Source: Streptomyces sp. JH34
GTDB taxonomy: Bacteria; Actinomycetota; Actinomycetes; Streptomycetales; Streptomycetaceae
Assembly (NCBI RefSeq): GCF_029428875.1
Contig: NZ_JAJSOO010000001.1
Coordinates: 6,296,501-6,360,500, forward strand
Length of the DNA: 64,000 bases
Reading direction: 5' to 3'
Part shown: positions 42,585 to 50,989 of the stretch, piece by piece
How positions within the stretch are numbered: position 1 is the first letter of the stretch
How the letters are laid out: every line of letters begins with the position of its first letter
The notes under the pieces: model-generated
What the model was told of the DNA's origin: nothing
The model's input: only the letters and a program-made list of their open reading frames with translations
Database searches by the model: none
Translations under genes and position numbers: made by a program

Positions 42585-42615
42585 TTCGACCGTTGTCGGT
42601 GCGAGGACCTAATCT
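42585..42615 (+). promoter_or_regulatory. candidate leaderless promoter of the MukFEB-like operon
   Basis: TTCGAC (42585-42590) and TAATCT (42610-42615) are 19 nt apart. The -10 ends 7 nt before the GTG at 42623, so the transcript would begin at the start codon. The gene has no Shine-Dalgarno sequence, which fits a leaderless mRNA. Confidence 0.45.
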
Positions 42616-42622
42616 GTGCAGC

Positions 42623-44149
42623 GTGACTTCGCCTGCCGACACCCAGACCGCTGCGCCCCAGCTCAGCGCGGGACCGAGGCCCGCTCCGGGACCCGCCGCC
42701 GATGAGGGGCTCTCGCGTCGGCTGCGCGCGCTCGCCTGCACCGCCCCCCTGCACGACCTCGACGTGCGCAAGGCAAACCTGGCCGGCGAGTACACGGTCT
42801 ACGCCATGGCCGAAGTCGCCCTCGCCGCCATCGACCTCGTCACGCTCAACATGGACTTCGACACCGGCGCCGACCACGACCAGATAGTGGCCAGGCTCCT
42901 CCCGCGGGTGGCCGCCCAGGCACCCGGCCGGCCCGTCACCGAGCACGAACGGGTCGCGCGCTGGGTCCTGGAGAACCTGATCAACGTCGGCAGCGTGGAC
43001 CGCGGCTTCCGCGCCGTCTACGGCACCTTCGGGCCCGACGGGGTCTACGTCCGCCGCGACTACGACTTCAAACTCGTCGAGGAGGTACCGGGCCACGGCG
43101 GGACCGTCTACCTCCGCGCCACCGACGAAGCGGTCAACGTCCTGGTCGGCGCCCTGGACACGGACGTCACCAGCGCCCAGATCGCCGCCGAGGTGAAGCT
43201 GGAGGTCCTCGTCAGCAGGGGCCGCCTCGCGGACGCGCAGCTCGCCGCCGAACAGGCCCGCTACCGCACCGTGCAGTACGCCGAGACGCTCCGCAGGACG
43301 CTGGAGGCGACCCGGCGCAACGTCCGCGCCGTCGACTGGCTCAACGCCGTCCCCGACATGATCGCGGAGGCCCTCGACCACGTCGCCGACCGCTACCGCC
43401 ACGAGAACGCGATCCTCACCAACATCCGCAAGGCCAGGGACGAGGCCGAGGAACCCGAGAACAAGCGCCGCGCAGCCGAACTCGTCGACATCGTCAAGGA
43501 CTGCATCCGCCGCCACACCCAGCTCCAGTCCCGGCTGCTGGAGGCCGGACCGCTGTTCCGGGCCGAACAGGACCGGCAGGCCTTCGCCACCCCCACCGCG
43601 CGGGCGGGTCTCGACCTGTACGGCCAGCTCGTCGTACCGCTGCTGCCGCTCCCCCTCGAACAGGCGACCCGGGCGACCGACGCCTTCTTCGCACACGGCG
43701 CCGGACTGCGCACCCCCACCTCGGTCCGTGTCGGCGACCTCGTCGACCTGCTGCTCATGCCCCCGGTGGAGCGGGAGCACCTGGGCGCGGAGATGCCCGA
43801 GCCCGACCTGATCGCGACCCCGGACGACAGCAGGTTCAGCGAGGAGCAGCTGGCCGCCGCCATGGAGCTGCTCGATCTGGACCACGACGTCCCGCGGCGG
43901 CTCTCCGGACTGCTCGCCGAGGCCCGGCTGCGCGACCCCGAGCTCCCCTACCTGGTCGCGCTGCTCGCCGTCCACGCCGCCAGCCCGCCGGTCGGCACGG
44001 CCTACCGCCAGGGCGAGCGCCGGCTGCTCTTCGCCGTCGACGACGGCACCCCGCTCGAGGACCACGAGTTCGGCGGAGCCGACCTGATAGTGGGCATGGC
44101 CCTGCTGGACGCGGCGGGCATGGCCGCGGACCGCAAAGAGGCCTCGTGA
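42623..44149 (+). CDS. MukF/MksF (JetA)-like kleisin
   Basis: 508 residues. After a Pro/Ala-rich N-terminus, 'RLRALACTAPLHDLDVRKANLAGEY...AIDLVTLNM' and the following region look like winged helices. A long helical part follows ('LADAQLAAEQARYRTVQYAETLRRTLEATRR...'), and the C-terminal 200 residues are again helix-rich. This matches the layout of kleisin-type subunits of bacterial MukBEF/MksBEF and Wadjet (JetA) complexes. Gene order (this gene, a small winged-helix gene, a giant SMC gene) supports the call. GTG at 42623 is inferred from the -10 spacing. The call comes from layout and context and should be confirmed by HMM search. Confidence 0.7.
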   Translation: MTSPADTQTAAPQLSAGPRPAPGPAADEGLSRRLRALACTAPLHDLDVRKANLAGEYTVYAMAEVALAAIDLVTLNMDFDTGADHDQIVARLLPRVAAQAPGRPVTEHERVARWVLENLINVGSVDRGFRAVYGTFGPDGVYVRRDYDFKLVEEVPGHGGTVYLRATDEAVNVLVGALDTDVTSAQIAAEVKLEVLVSRGRLADAQLAAEQARYRTVQYAETLRRTLEATRRNVRAVDWLNAVPDMIAEALDHVADRYRHENAILTNIRKARDEAEEPENKRRAAELVDIVKDCIRRHTQLQSRLLEAGPLFRAEQDRQAFATPTARAGLDLYGQLVVPLLPLPLEQATRATDAFFAHGAGLRTPTSVRVGDLVDLLLMPPVEREHLGAEMPEPDLIATPDDSRFSEEQLAAAMELLDLDHDVPRRLSGLLAEARLRDPELPYLVALLAVHAASPPVGTAYRQGERRLLFAVDDGTPLEDHEFGGADLIVGMALLDAAGMAADRKEAS

Positions 44150-44213
44150 GCTTCCACGGCACCACCCACCCCCTGCCGCCGGAGAGCGGCACCCGTACCG
44201 AGGAGTCACAGAG

Positions 44214-45125
44214 TTGAGCGAGCAGCACGCCGAGCACACCGACGCGTGGGGAGACCCGTACCCCACGCACGCGGCCGACGCCGCACGGCCGGCCGCTCCC
44301 GCCGCTGTCACCCCGGCCGACGCGGCCGACGCGGCCCGTCTGGTCTCCTTCGGACTGCAGCCGAAGCTGATGCCCGCCCGCGACGCCGAATACACCGAGC
44401 TGCTCCGCCGCTACCGGGAGGAGACCGCCTTCGCCCGGCTCGCCGACGCCGTCGCCACCGGCCTCGGGCTCGTCGTCCTGGAGGTCTCCACCCGCGCCGG
44501 TATGGCCGTGACCGCCGGAGAGGACTCGGTCTTCGCCGTCCGCATGGGCGACTACGCCCGCCGCGCCTCCTCCGACTCCGCCGACCGCTTCCTGCACGGC
44601 CTCGCCCATCTCGCCGTAGCCGCCATGGCCTTCCCCCGGCCCGAGGACCTCGCCGACGACTCCTACATCGGCCGCATCACGGTGAACGGCGTCGACGCGT
44701 TCGTCCGGCAGGCCTGCCACCGCCTGGAGGAGCGCGCGGAGGAACACGGCGACAACACCGACCCCGCCACCGACGCCCCCGGCCTGGAAGCGGGGTGGCG
44801 GGTCTACGCCCGCCGCAGCTCCACCGGAGCGACCAAGGACGCCCGCAGGCTCGCCGGTTCGACGACCGGCATCATCGGCAAGGCCGTCGCCTTCCTCACC
44901 GACTCGGGTTTCCTCCAGCGCACCGGGGACGACGCGGGCGGCGCCTACCGCACCACGGCCCGCTACCAGCTCCAGGTGCGCGACATGGCGGGCAGCGCCG
45001 CCATGGCCGAACTGCTGGAGCTCGGAGTCGTCCCCGTCACGGACGGTTCGGCCACCCTGCTTCCCCCGCCCGACACCGAAGGCCTGGAACTGGCCGCCGA
45101 CGCGGGCCTCCCCTTCCACTCCTGA
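44214..45125 (+). CDS. MukE/MksE (JetB)-like condensin subunit
   Basis: 303 residues. The first 65 are Ala/Asp-rich. A helical centre follows ('AFARLADAVATGLGLVVLEVS'), then a C-terminal winged-helix-like part ('STTGIIGKAVAFLTDSGFLQRTGDD'). KITE-type MukE/JetB subunits combine two winged helices and bind the kleisin and SMC heads. Length and position between the kleisin-like and SMC-like genes fit. The start is TTG at 44214, set by GAGGAG 8 nt upstream. No enzymatic motif is visible. Confidence 0.68.
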   Translation: MSEQHAEHTDAWGDPYPTHAADAARPAAPAAVTPADAADAARLVSFGLQPKLMPARDAEYTELLRRYREETAFARLADAVATGLGLVVLEVSTRAGMAVTAGEDSVFAVRMGDYARRASSDSADRFLHGLAHLAVAAMAFPRPEDLADDSYIGRITVNGVDAFVRQACHRLEERAEEHGDNTDPATDAPGLEAGWRVYARRSSTGATKDARRLAGSTTGIIGKAVAFLTDSGFLQRTGDDAGGAYRTTARYQLQVRDMAGSAAMAELLELGVVPVTDGSATLLPPPDTEGLELAADAGLPFHS

Positions 45126-45207
45126 ACCGCCCGGCCCCGAACCGCAACGGCTGCCGCAGCCGCCCGCCTTCCCGCCCGCCCCGCCTGAACGACGAGAGTC
45201 CGCCGCC

Positions 45208-48200
45208 ATGTACGAGTTGTCCCGGGTCCGCCTCTACTCCATCGGGCCCGCCGGTGCGCGCTACGCCGACACCGTGCTGGACCTGCGCGGAGTCGGTGAG
45301 CCCGTGCCCAGGCCCGCCCCGGCCCAGGCGGAGTTCTTCGAGGACGAGCCCGTCGGCCCGCCGCGCCGACCGGCGCCGGCCGGTGTGCTGTTCCTCGAGA
45401 ACGGCGGCGGCAAGTCCGTCCTGCTCAAGCTGATCTTCTCGGTGATGCTGCCGGGGCACCGCAACACACTGGGCGGAGCCAGCTCCGGCGTGCTGCGCAA
45501 GTTCCTCCTCGCCGACGACTGCGGGCACGTCGCCCTGGAGTGGCAGCACACGCTCACCGGCGAATGCGTCGTCGTGGGCAAGGTCAGCGAATGGCGCGGC
45601 CGTCAGGTCTCCAACGACCCGCGCAAGTTCGCCGAGGCCTGGTACAGCTTCCGCCCGGGGCCGGGCCTCAGCCTCGACAGCCTCCCCGTCGCCGAGGCCA
45701 GCGCGGTGGGCCGGCCCGCCGAAGGGGTGTCGGCCGCGCGGGGCAGGCGCCGCACCATGAAGGGCTTCCGCGACGCCCTCACGGACGCCGGAAAGTTCTA
45801 CCCGCACCTCGACGTGCACTGGGAGGAGATCCACGACCGCTGGAACGAACACCTCGGCGACCTCGGGCTCGACCCCGAACTCTTCCGCTACCAGCGGGAG
45901 ATGAACGCCGACGAGGGTGAGGCCGCCGGTCTCTTCGCCGTCAAGAAGGACTCCGACTTCACCGACCTGTTGCTGCGGGCCGTCACCGACACCCGCGACA
46001 CGGACGGTCTCGCCGACCTCGTCAGCGGCTTCGGCAACAAGCTAGGCCGCCGCGCCGAGCTCACGGCCGAACGCGACTTCACCGCCGGTTCCGTCGACCT
46101 GCTCGGCCGGATCGTCGAGGCCACCGCGACCAGGGCACGCAGCCGCGACGTCCACGCCGGTGCCGAGCGGCGCACCCGCACCCTCGCCCGCAGGCTCTCC
46201 GGCCGGGCCGCCGAGGAACGCGGCCGCACCGGTGAGCTCGCCCAGCAGGTCACGGCCGCCGCCCACACCGTCACCGAGGCCGAGGCCACCCGTGGCCACC
46301 GGGACCTGATCGCGGCCGAACTGGCCTACCGGCACGCCTCGCTGGCCCTGACCGCCGCCGAGAAGAGCGCGGCCGCCCAGCGCCGTGAGCTGGGCGAGGC
46401 ACGCACCCTGCACTCCGCCTGGCAGGCCGCCGAAGCGGTCCTGCGCCACCGGGCCGCCGCGGACCGCTCCGCCCGCGTCGCCGTCGCCATCCGGGAGGCC
46501 GAGCGCGACGCGGCCCCCGCCCTCGCCGCACGCGCCACGGCCGCCGCGGACCTCGTACGAGCCCTGCACACCGCCGCCGAGGCGGGGGAGCGGGTGGCCG
46601 ACGAGGAGGAGGAGCGCTCGGCGACCCTCCAGTCCACCGGGGAAACGGCACACCGGGACGCCACCACCGCCGCCACCGAGGCGCAGCGCGCCCGCAGCGA
46701 GGCCGGGCACCTGCGCCAGCGCCTCGCCGAGGTCGAGCAGGAGACCGCCGAGGCCGTACAGGCCGGCTGGCTCGACGACACAGCGCCGGACGCCGACCCG
46801 GCCCGCGCGGCCCTCGCCGCGAACGACGCCGAACAGGCCGCCGTCGCCGCCTGGGACACCGCGCGGGAAGCCGCCCGCGCCACCGCCGACACGGCCCGGG
46901 AAGCAGGGGCCGCGGAGAGCCGCACCGAGCTCGCCGCGGCCCGCGCCGCCGACGCCGCACAGGCCGCGGAACAGTCCTACGAGGCCGAGCGCAGGGCCGC
47001 GGAGTCGATCGCCGCCGAACGCAGGCTCACCGACCTGCTGGGCCTGCCCACCGCAGCCGGAGCGGGCGTCCCACGGCCCCGCCGCGCCGCCGCCGGGACG
47101 GACGACACCGGGGGCGGCGCGCACGAAGCGGCTCCCGGCGACGCACAGCCCCTCACGGCCGAGGAGTTCGACGCGGGTGCCGACCAGCTGAGGGAACTCC
47201 TCGACCAGGGCGTCACCGCCGCCGAACGCAGGCTCTTCGATCTGCGCACCGCGGCCGCCGACGACTCCCGCATCCTCGGCGCCCTCGGCGACGGGGGACT
47301 GCTGCCCCCCGGGCCCGACGTCCTCGCCACCGTCGAATTCCTCGGTGAGCACGGCATCCCGGCCCTGCCCGGCTGGCGCTACCTGGCGCAGGCCGTGGAC
47401 CCCGCCGACCACGCGGCGGTCCTGGCCGCGCGGCCCGAACTCGTCGACGGCGTCGTCATCACCGACCCGGACGCGCACAACCGAGCCCGAGAGGTCCTGG
47501 CCGCAGCCGCCCTGCTGCCGCGGTCGGCTGTGGCCGTAGGCACCACCGCGGCCCTCCTCGCACCCGTGCCGACGCCCGGCGGCGCCGGCGCCGACGACGT
47601 GTTCCTCGTCCCGCCCAACCCCGCGATGCACGACGAACACGCCGCCGACGAGGAGCGCCAGGCACTGAGGGAGCGGGCCGCGGCACGCGACGAGGACATC
47701 AGGGCGCTCGCGTCCCGGCTCACCGCAGACCGCTCCCTCGCCGCCCGCATCGGCTCCTGGCGCGCCGACTGCCCGCCCGGGATGCTCGGCGAGCTCGGTG
47801 AGGCCGCCCGCACGGCCCGCGCCTCCGCGGAGGCCGCGGAAGCCGCACTCGCCGAGGCCCGCACCGTGCGCGCGGAAGCCGACGAGGCGGCCGCCGACGC
47901 CGCGCGGGTGCGCGACGAACGGCAGGAGGCGGCGCAGCGCGCCCGCCGCGCCGCGGACGCGCTCGCCGGACTCGCGCACCGGCTCCGCGACCGTGCGGGC
48001 TGGCAGGCGAGGCTGAGGGAACTGACCGACGAGGCGGCCGAGTCCGAGGCACGCGCCACGGCGTACCTCGAGAGGGCACGCGCCGCCGACGAGGACCGCC
48101 GGGCCGCTCAGCGTGCCGCTGACGACGCGCACCGTACCGCCCGTGCCCTGCGCGCCGAGCGCGCCGAGATCGCGGGCGCCCCGGAAACCCTGCCGGAACC

Positions 48201-49992
48201 GGACGCCTCCGCCGTACGCACCTCCCTGCCGGCCCTCCGCGAGGCGTACCGGGCGGCTTCCCAGCTGTACGAGAAGGTGGGGGTCGGCGCGGACCTGCGC
48301 GCCGAGCAGGCCCGCGCCGAGAGCGACGAGAGCGCCGCGCTCGCCGAACTCGACCGCCTCACCAACAAGGTCCGTACCCGCGCGGCCCAGCTCCTCGAAG
48401 GGACCGACGGAGCCGACGGGCCCTCCCGGCAGGCGGCGTCCGCCCGCGCCGAGTCGCTGGTCCAGCTCCTGGAGACGCGCGCGTCGACGGCCAGCGAGCA
48501 GCTCGGCCGGCTGCGCGGTGAGGCCGAACGGCTCGCCCCCGCCGACGAGGCGCCCCATCACACCGAGCTGCCCGCCGATCTGGCCCCGGCCGACGCCGAC
48601 CAGGCGCAGACCCGGCTCCGTACGGCGACGGCCGAACTCGCCTCCGCCACCGAGGCGCTGGAGACCGCCCGCGCGGCCCACGCCGAGCTGCTGCGCGCCC
48701 ACCGCACCGCCGAGGACTCCGCGAGCGGCTTCGACGAGACCGCCGCCCTCCTGCGCGACCTGCTCAGGGACCACGGTCAGGAGGAGGAGACCGAGTCGCC
48801 CGACCCCTACGCGGGCACTCTGGAGGAGGCCAGGCAGTCCGCCGCCGAAGCGCGCCGTTCACTGCGGGGCTGCGCCACCGACCTGTCCGCGGCGGAGAGT
48901 TCCGTACGCGAGGCGAGCGACGTCCTCGTACGGCACGCCAACTCCACCCGCTACGAACAGGTCCGCACTCCGGCCCGCCAGCAGATCCGGGAGCTCCCCG
49001 CCGCCGCCCTGCCGGACCACGCCGAGAAGTGGGCCGCTGCCTTCGCGCCCAGGCTGCGGGTGCTCACCGACGAACTGGCCCAGCTGGAGCGCAACCGCGA
49101 ATCCATCGTCGACCGGCTCCGCGGCCTGGTCGAGTCGGCCCTCACGACGCTCCGCTCAGCGCAGAGGCTCTCGCAGCTTCCCGAGGGGCTGGGGGAGTGG
49201 TCCGGCCAGGAATTCCTGCGGATCCGCTTCGAGGAACCTGACCAGGCCACGCTCACCGAGAGGCTCGGCGAGGTCATCGACGAGGCCACGCACGCGGCCC
49301 TCAAGAAGAACTCCGACCTGCGCAGGGACGGCATGTCCCTCCTGCTGCGCGGTGTGCAGGCGGCACTCCAGCCCAAGGGCATCGCCGTGGAGATCCTCAA
49401 GCCGGACGCGGTGCTCCGCGCCGAGCGCGTCCCGGTCGGGCAGATGGGCGACGTCTTCTCGGGCGGCCAGCTGCTCACCGCCGCGATCGCCCTGTACTGC
49501 ACGATGGCGGCCCTGCGCAGCAACGACAGGGGCCGCGACCGGCACCGGCACGCCGGCACGCTCTTCCTCGACAACCCCATCGGCCGCGCCAACGCCACGT
49601 ACCTGCTGGAGTTGCAGCGCGCGGTCTCCGATGCCCTGGGCGTCCAGCTGCTGTACACGACCGGGCTGTTCGACACCACGGCACTCGCGGAGTTCCCGCT
49701 CGTCATCCGCCTGCGCAACGACGCGGACCTGCGGGCCGGGCTGAAGTACATCAGTGTGGAGGAGCACCTCCGGCCGGGACTGCCGCAGCAGGACCCGGAG
49801 GGCGAGACCGTCCACGGCGAGATCACCGCGACCCGCATGTTCAGGCGGACCGGGGAAGCGCCCGGCAGCGCACCGGCGACCGCCGTCCCGGAGATGCGCA
49901 CAGAGATGCGTACGGAGATGCGTACGGAGATGCGTACGGAGACGCGCACGGATGCGCACACGGATTCCGCACCGGCCTCGGACAGGCACTAG
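45208..49992 (+). CDS. MukB/MksB (JetC)-like SMC ATPase
   Basis: 1594 residues, larger than typical JetC or SMC proteins. The N-terminal head has 'VLFLENGGGKSVLLKL' (Lys69-Ser70). Long Ala/Glu/Arg-rich coiled coils surround a globular hinge-like region at about 640-810 ('LGALGDGGLLPPGPDV...LPGWRYLAQAV'). The C-terminal head has the signature 'VFSGGQLLTAAIAL' (1416-1429) and Walker B 'GTLFLDNPIGRAN' (Asp1455). Two residues deviate from SMC consensus: the P-loop starts with Glu rather than Gly, and Asn1456 replaces the usual catalytic Glu. The C-terminus carries a 4-residue tandem repeat (see 49891-49950). With the preceding genes it should form a DNA-loop-extruding condensin. Confidence 0.82.
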   Translation: MYELSRVRLYSIGPAGARYADTVLDLRGVGEPVPRPAPAQAEFFEDEPVGPPRRPAPAGVLFLENGGGKSVLLKLIFSVMLPGHRNTLGGASSGVLRKFLLADDCGHVALEWQHTLTGECVVVGKVSEWRGRQVSNDPRKFAEAWYSFRPGPGLSLDSLPVAEASAVGRPAEGVSAARGRRRTMKGFRDALTDAGKFYPHLDVHWEEIHDRWNEHLGDLGLDPELFRYQREMNADEGEAAGLFAVKKDSDFTDLLLRAVTDTRDTDGLADLVSGFGNKLGRRAELTAERDFTAGSVDLLGRIVEATATRARSRDVHAGAERRTRTLARRLSGRAAEERGRTGELAQQVTAAAHTVTEAEATRGHRDLIAAELAYRHASLALTAAEKSAAAQRRELGEARTLHSAWQAAEAVLRHRAAADRSARVAVAIREAERDAAPALAARATAAADLVRALHTAAEAGERVADEEEERSATLQSTGETAHRDATTAATEAQRARSEAGHLRQRLAEVEQETAEAVQAGWLDDTAPDADPARAALAANDAEQAAVAAWDTAREAARATADTAREAGAAESRTELAAARAADAAQAAEQSYEAERRAAESIAAERRLTDLLGLPTAAGAGVPRPRRAAAGTDDTGGGAHEAAPGDAQPLTAEEFDAGADQLRELLDQGVTAAERRLFDLRTAAADDSRILGALGDGGLLPPGPDVLATVEFLGEHGIPALPGWRYLAQAVDPADHAAVLAARPELVDGVVITDPDAHNRAREVLAAAALLPRSAVAVGTTAALLAPVPTPGGAGADDVFLVPPNPAMHDEHAADEERQALRERAAARDEDIRALASRLTADRSLAARIGSWRADCPPGMLGELGEAARTARASAEAAEAALAEARTVRAEADEAAADAARVRDERQEAAQRARRAADALAGLAHRLRDRAGWQARLRELTDEAAESEARATAYLERARAADEDRRAAQRAADDAHRTARALRAERAEIAGAPETLPEPDASAVRTSLPALREAYRAASQLYEKVGVGADLRAEQARAESDESAALAELDRLTNKVRTRAAQLLEGTDGADGPSRQAASARAESLVQLLETRASTASEQLGRLRGEAERLAPADEAPHHTELPADLAPADADQAQTRLRTATAELASATEALETARAAHAELLRAHRTAEDSASGFDETAALLRDLLRDHGQEEETESPDPYAGTLEEARQSAAEARRSLRGCATDLSAAESSVREASDVLVRHANSTRYEQVRTPARQQIRELPAAALPDHAEKWAAAFAPRLRVLTDELAQLERNRESIVDRLRGLVESALTTLRSAQRLSQLPEGLGEWSGQEFLRIRFEEPDQATLTERLGEVIDEATHAALKKNSDLRRDGMSLLLRGVQAALQPKGIAVEILKPDAVLRAERVPVGQMGDVFSGGQLLTAAIALYCTMAALRSNDRGRDRHRHAGTLFLDNPIGRANATYLLELQRAVSDALGVQLLYTTGLFDTTALAEFPLVIRLRNDADLRAGLKYISVEEHLRPGLPQQDPEGETVHGEITATRMFRRTGEAPGSAPATAVPEMRTEMRTEMRTEMRTETRTDAHTDSAPASDRH
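49891..49950 (+). repeat. 12-bp tandem repeat encoding Met-Arg-Thr-Glu units
   Basis: Five near-identical 12-bp units (GAGATGCGTACG and variants) lie at the 3' end of the SMC gene. They give repeated MRTE in the disordered C-terminal tail. Units 2-4 are identical. The repeat could expand or contract without a frameshift. Confidence 0.85.
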
Positions 49993-50012
49993 GGGAGCCG
50001 GGGCAAAGGCGG

Positions 50013-50510
50013 TCAGGCCCGGGAGAGCCTGCCTTCGCCCCGGCGCCGTATCCGGGCCTCCCGGCGTGCCCGGGCCCGGGCGGTGCGCTTGGCGATCCGC
50101 CGTTCACGGCGCATCTGCCGCGCCGTGCTGCTGGGCACGGAGACGACGCCGTTGCGCTGGTTCCACACCTGACGGGTGACCCAGACGTCCAGCACCGACC
50201 ACGTCGCCACCACGGTGCTCGCCACACCGCCCAGCACCATCGGGAAGGCGAGCCAGGACCCGGCCAGTGTGCACAGGAAGGCCACCAGAGCCTGAATGAT
50301 GGTCAGCGACATGACGAGAACGGCTCGCACGGCGGCGGTCCTCACAGGATCCGGCATTCTCCGCCGCACCGCGGGTTCCTCGACCCACAACTGCCGCGGG
50401 ATCCGGGCACCGGCCATGGCAGCCGGTGACGCGCCGGCCGCCGACGATCCCGTCGTCCCCCGGCGCTCATCCGTGTCCAAGGACCTCAACTCCCCATCAG
50501 TGTCCGACAC
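50013..50510 (-). CDS. small membrane protein with basic C-terminus
   Basis: About 165 residues. An acidic N-terminal part is followed by a long hydrophobic stretch, 'TAAVRAVLVMSLTIIQALVAFLCTLAGSWLAFPMVLGGVASTVVATW', probably two membrane segments. A strongly basic tail follows ('MRRERRIAKRTARARARREARIRRR'). No family was recognised. GTG at 50510 with GGGAAG 9 nt upstream is proposed; an ATG at 50417 is possible but lacks a ribosome-binding site. It converges on the SMC gene and is divergent from cvnA. Confidence 0.65.
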   Translation of the reverse strand: MSDTDGELRSLDTDERRGTTGSSAAGASPAAMAGARIPRQLWVEEPAVRRRMPDPVRTAAVRAVLVMSLTIIQALVAFLCTLAGSWLAFPMVLGGVASTVVATWSVLDVWVTRQVWNQRNGVVSVPSSTARQMRRERRIAKRTARARARREARIRRRGEGRLSRA

Positions 50511-50989
50511 CAGGGGTGGCTTCCCGCCTCGCGCCCGTTCTACGCGGACCGAGGCGTTCGCCTGTCGCACGTACCCCCGTGAGGTTCTTCTGCCCCGTAC
50601 GTACGGACGAACGCAAGGCCGTGAAGATTCCCGCCGAGAGGCATCAACCGGCCCCGAAAGGTCAGGGAACGAAGAATTCCAGCCAACTGCCGTGTGAGGA
50701 TGAACCGCGTTCGGCCAGCGATTCTCTGTCGCTTTCGCGAACTTCTTCGCTGGGAATACCGGGACAACTGGTGAACAACTCAGGAAAGAGCGGCCGGAAA
50801 TCGTCCGGACACGCCTTCGAGTTACCAGGGAGTCAGTAGTAGGCTCGCGCCGTTTGTTGACGGAACACGGGCGGACGCCCGGTGCACCGCGGCAGGAACG
50901 CCGGAACGACCAGGAAGACCGGGCAGCCGGAACCACCCGGAACGCCGACACGAACACCCCCGCGGTGCGGGGCCGAGCTGGGGGAGGCC
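50511..50989. other. divergent intergenic region, 479 bp
   Basis: This lies between the small membrane protein gene and cvnA. It holds the cvnA promoter candidate (50816-50845) and the cvnA ribosome-binding site GGGGAGG. Some overlapping ORFs exist but are unsupported. The middle part is less GC-rich than flanking genes, as expected for a regulatory region. Confidence 0.4.
50816..50845 (+). promoter_or_regulatory. candidate cvnA promoter
   Basis: TTCGAG (50816-50821) and TAGGCT (50840-50845) are 18 nt apart. A transcript would have a leader of about 140 nt. The -10 is a good streptomycete match; the -35 is poor. Confidence 0.4.

Noticed and set aside
41558..44395. 945-residue minus-strand ORF across the 5-oxoprolinase and MukF-like genes
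   Set aside because: It is antisense to two well-supported genes, rich in Gly/Val/Arg, and has no motif or ribosome-binding site; long mirror ORFs are expected in very GC-rich DNA.
46042..48774. 910-residue minus-strand ORF opposite the SMC gene
   Set aside because: It is antisense to the coiled-coil region; the composition (Gly/Arg-rich, no domain) reflects the mirror of Ala/Glu/Arg codons.
42623..49992. Complete Wadjet defence system
   Set aside because: There is no JetD-like TOPRIM gene in or next to the operon, so only a JetABC/MukFEB-like complex is claimed.
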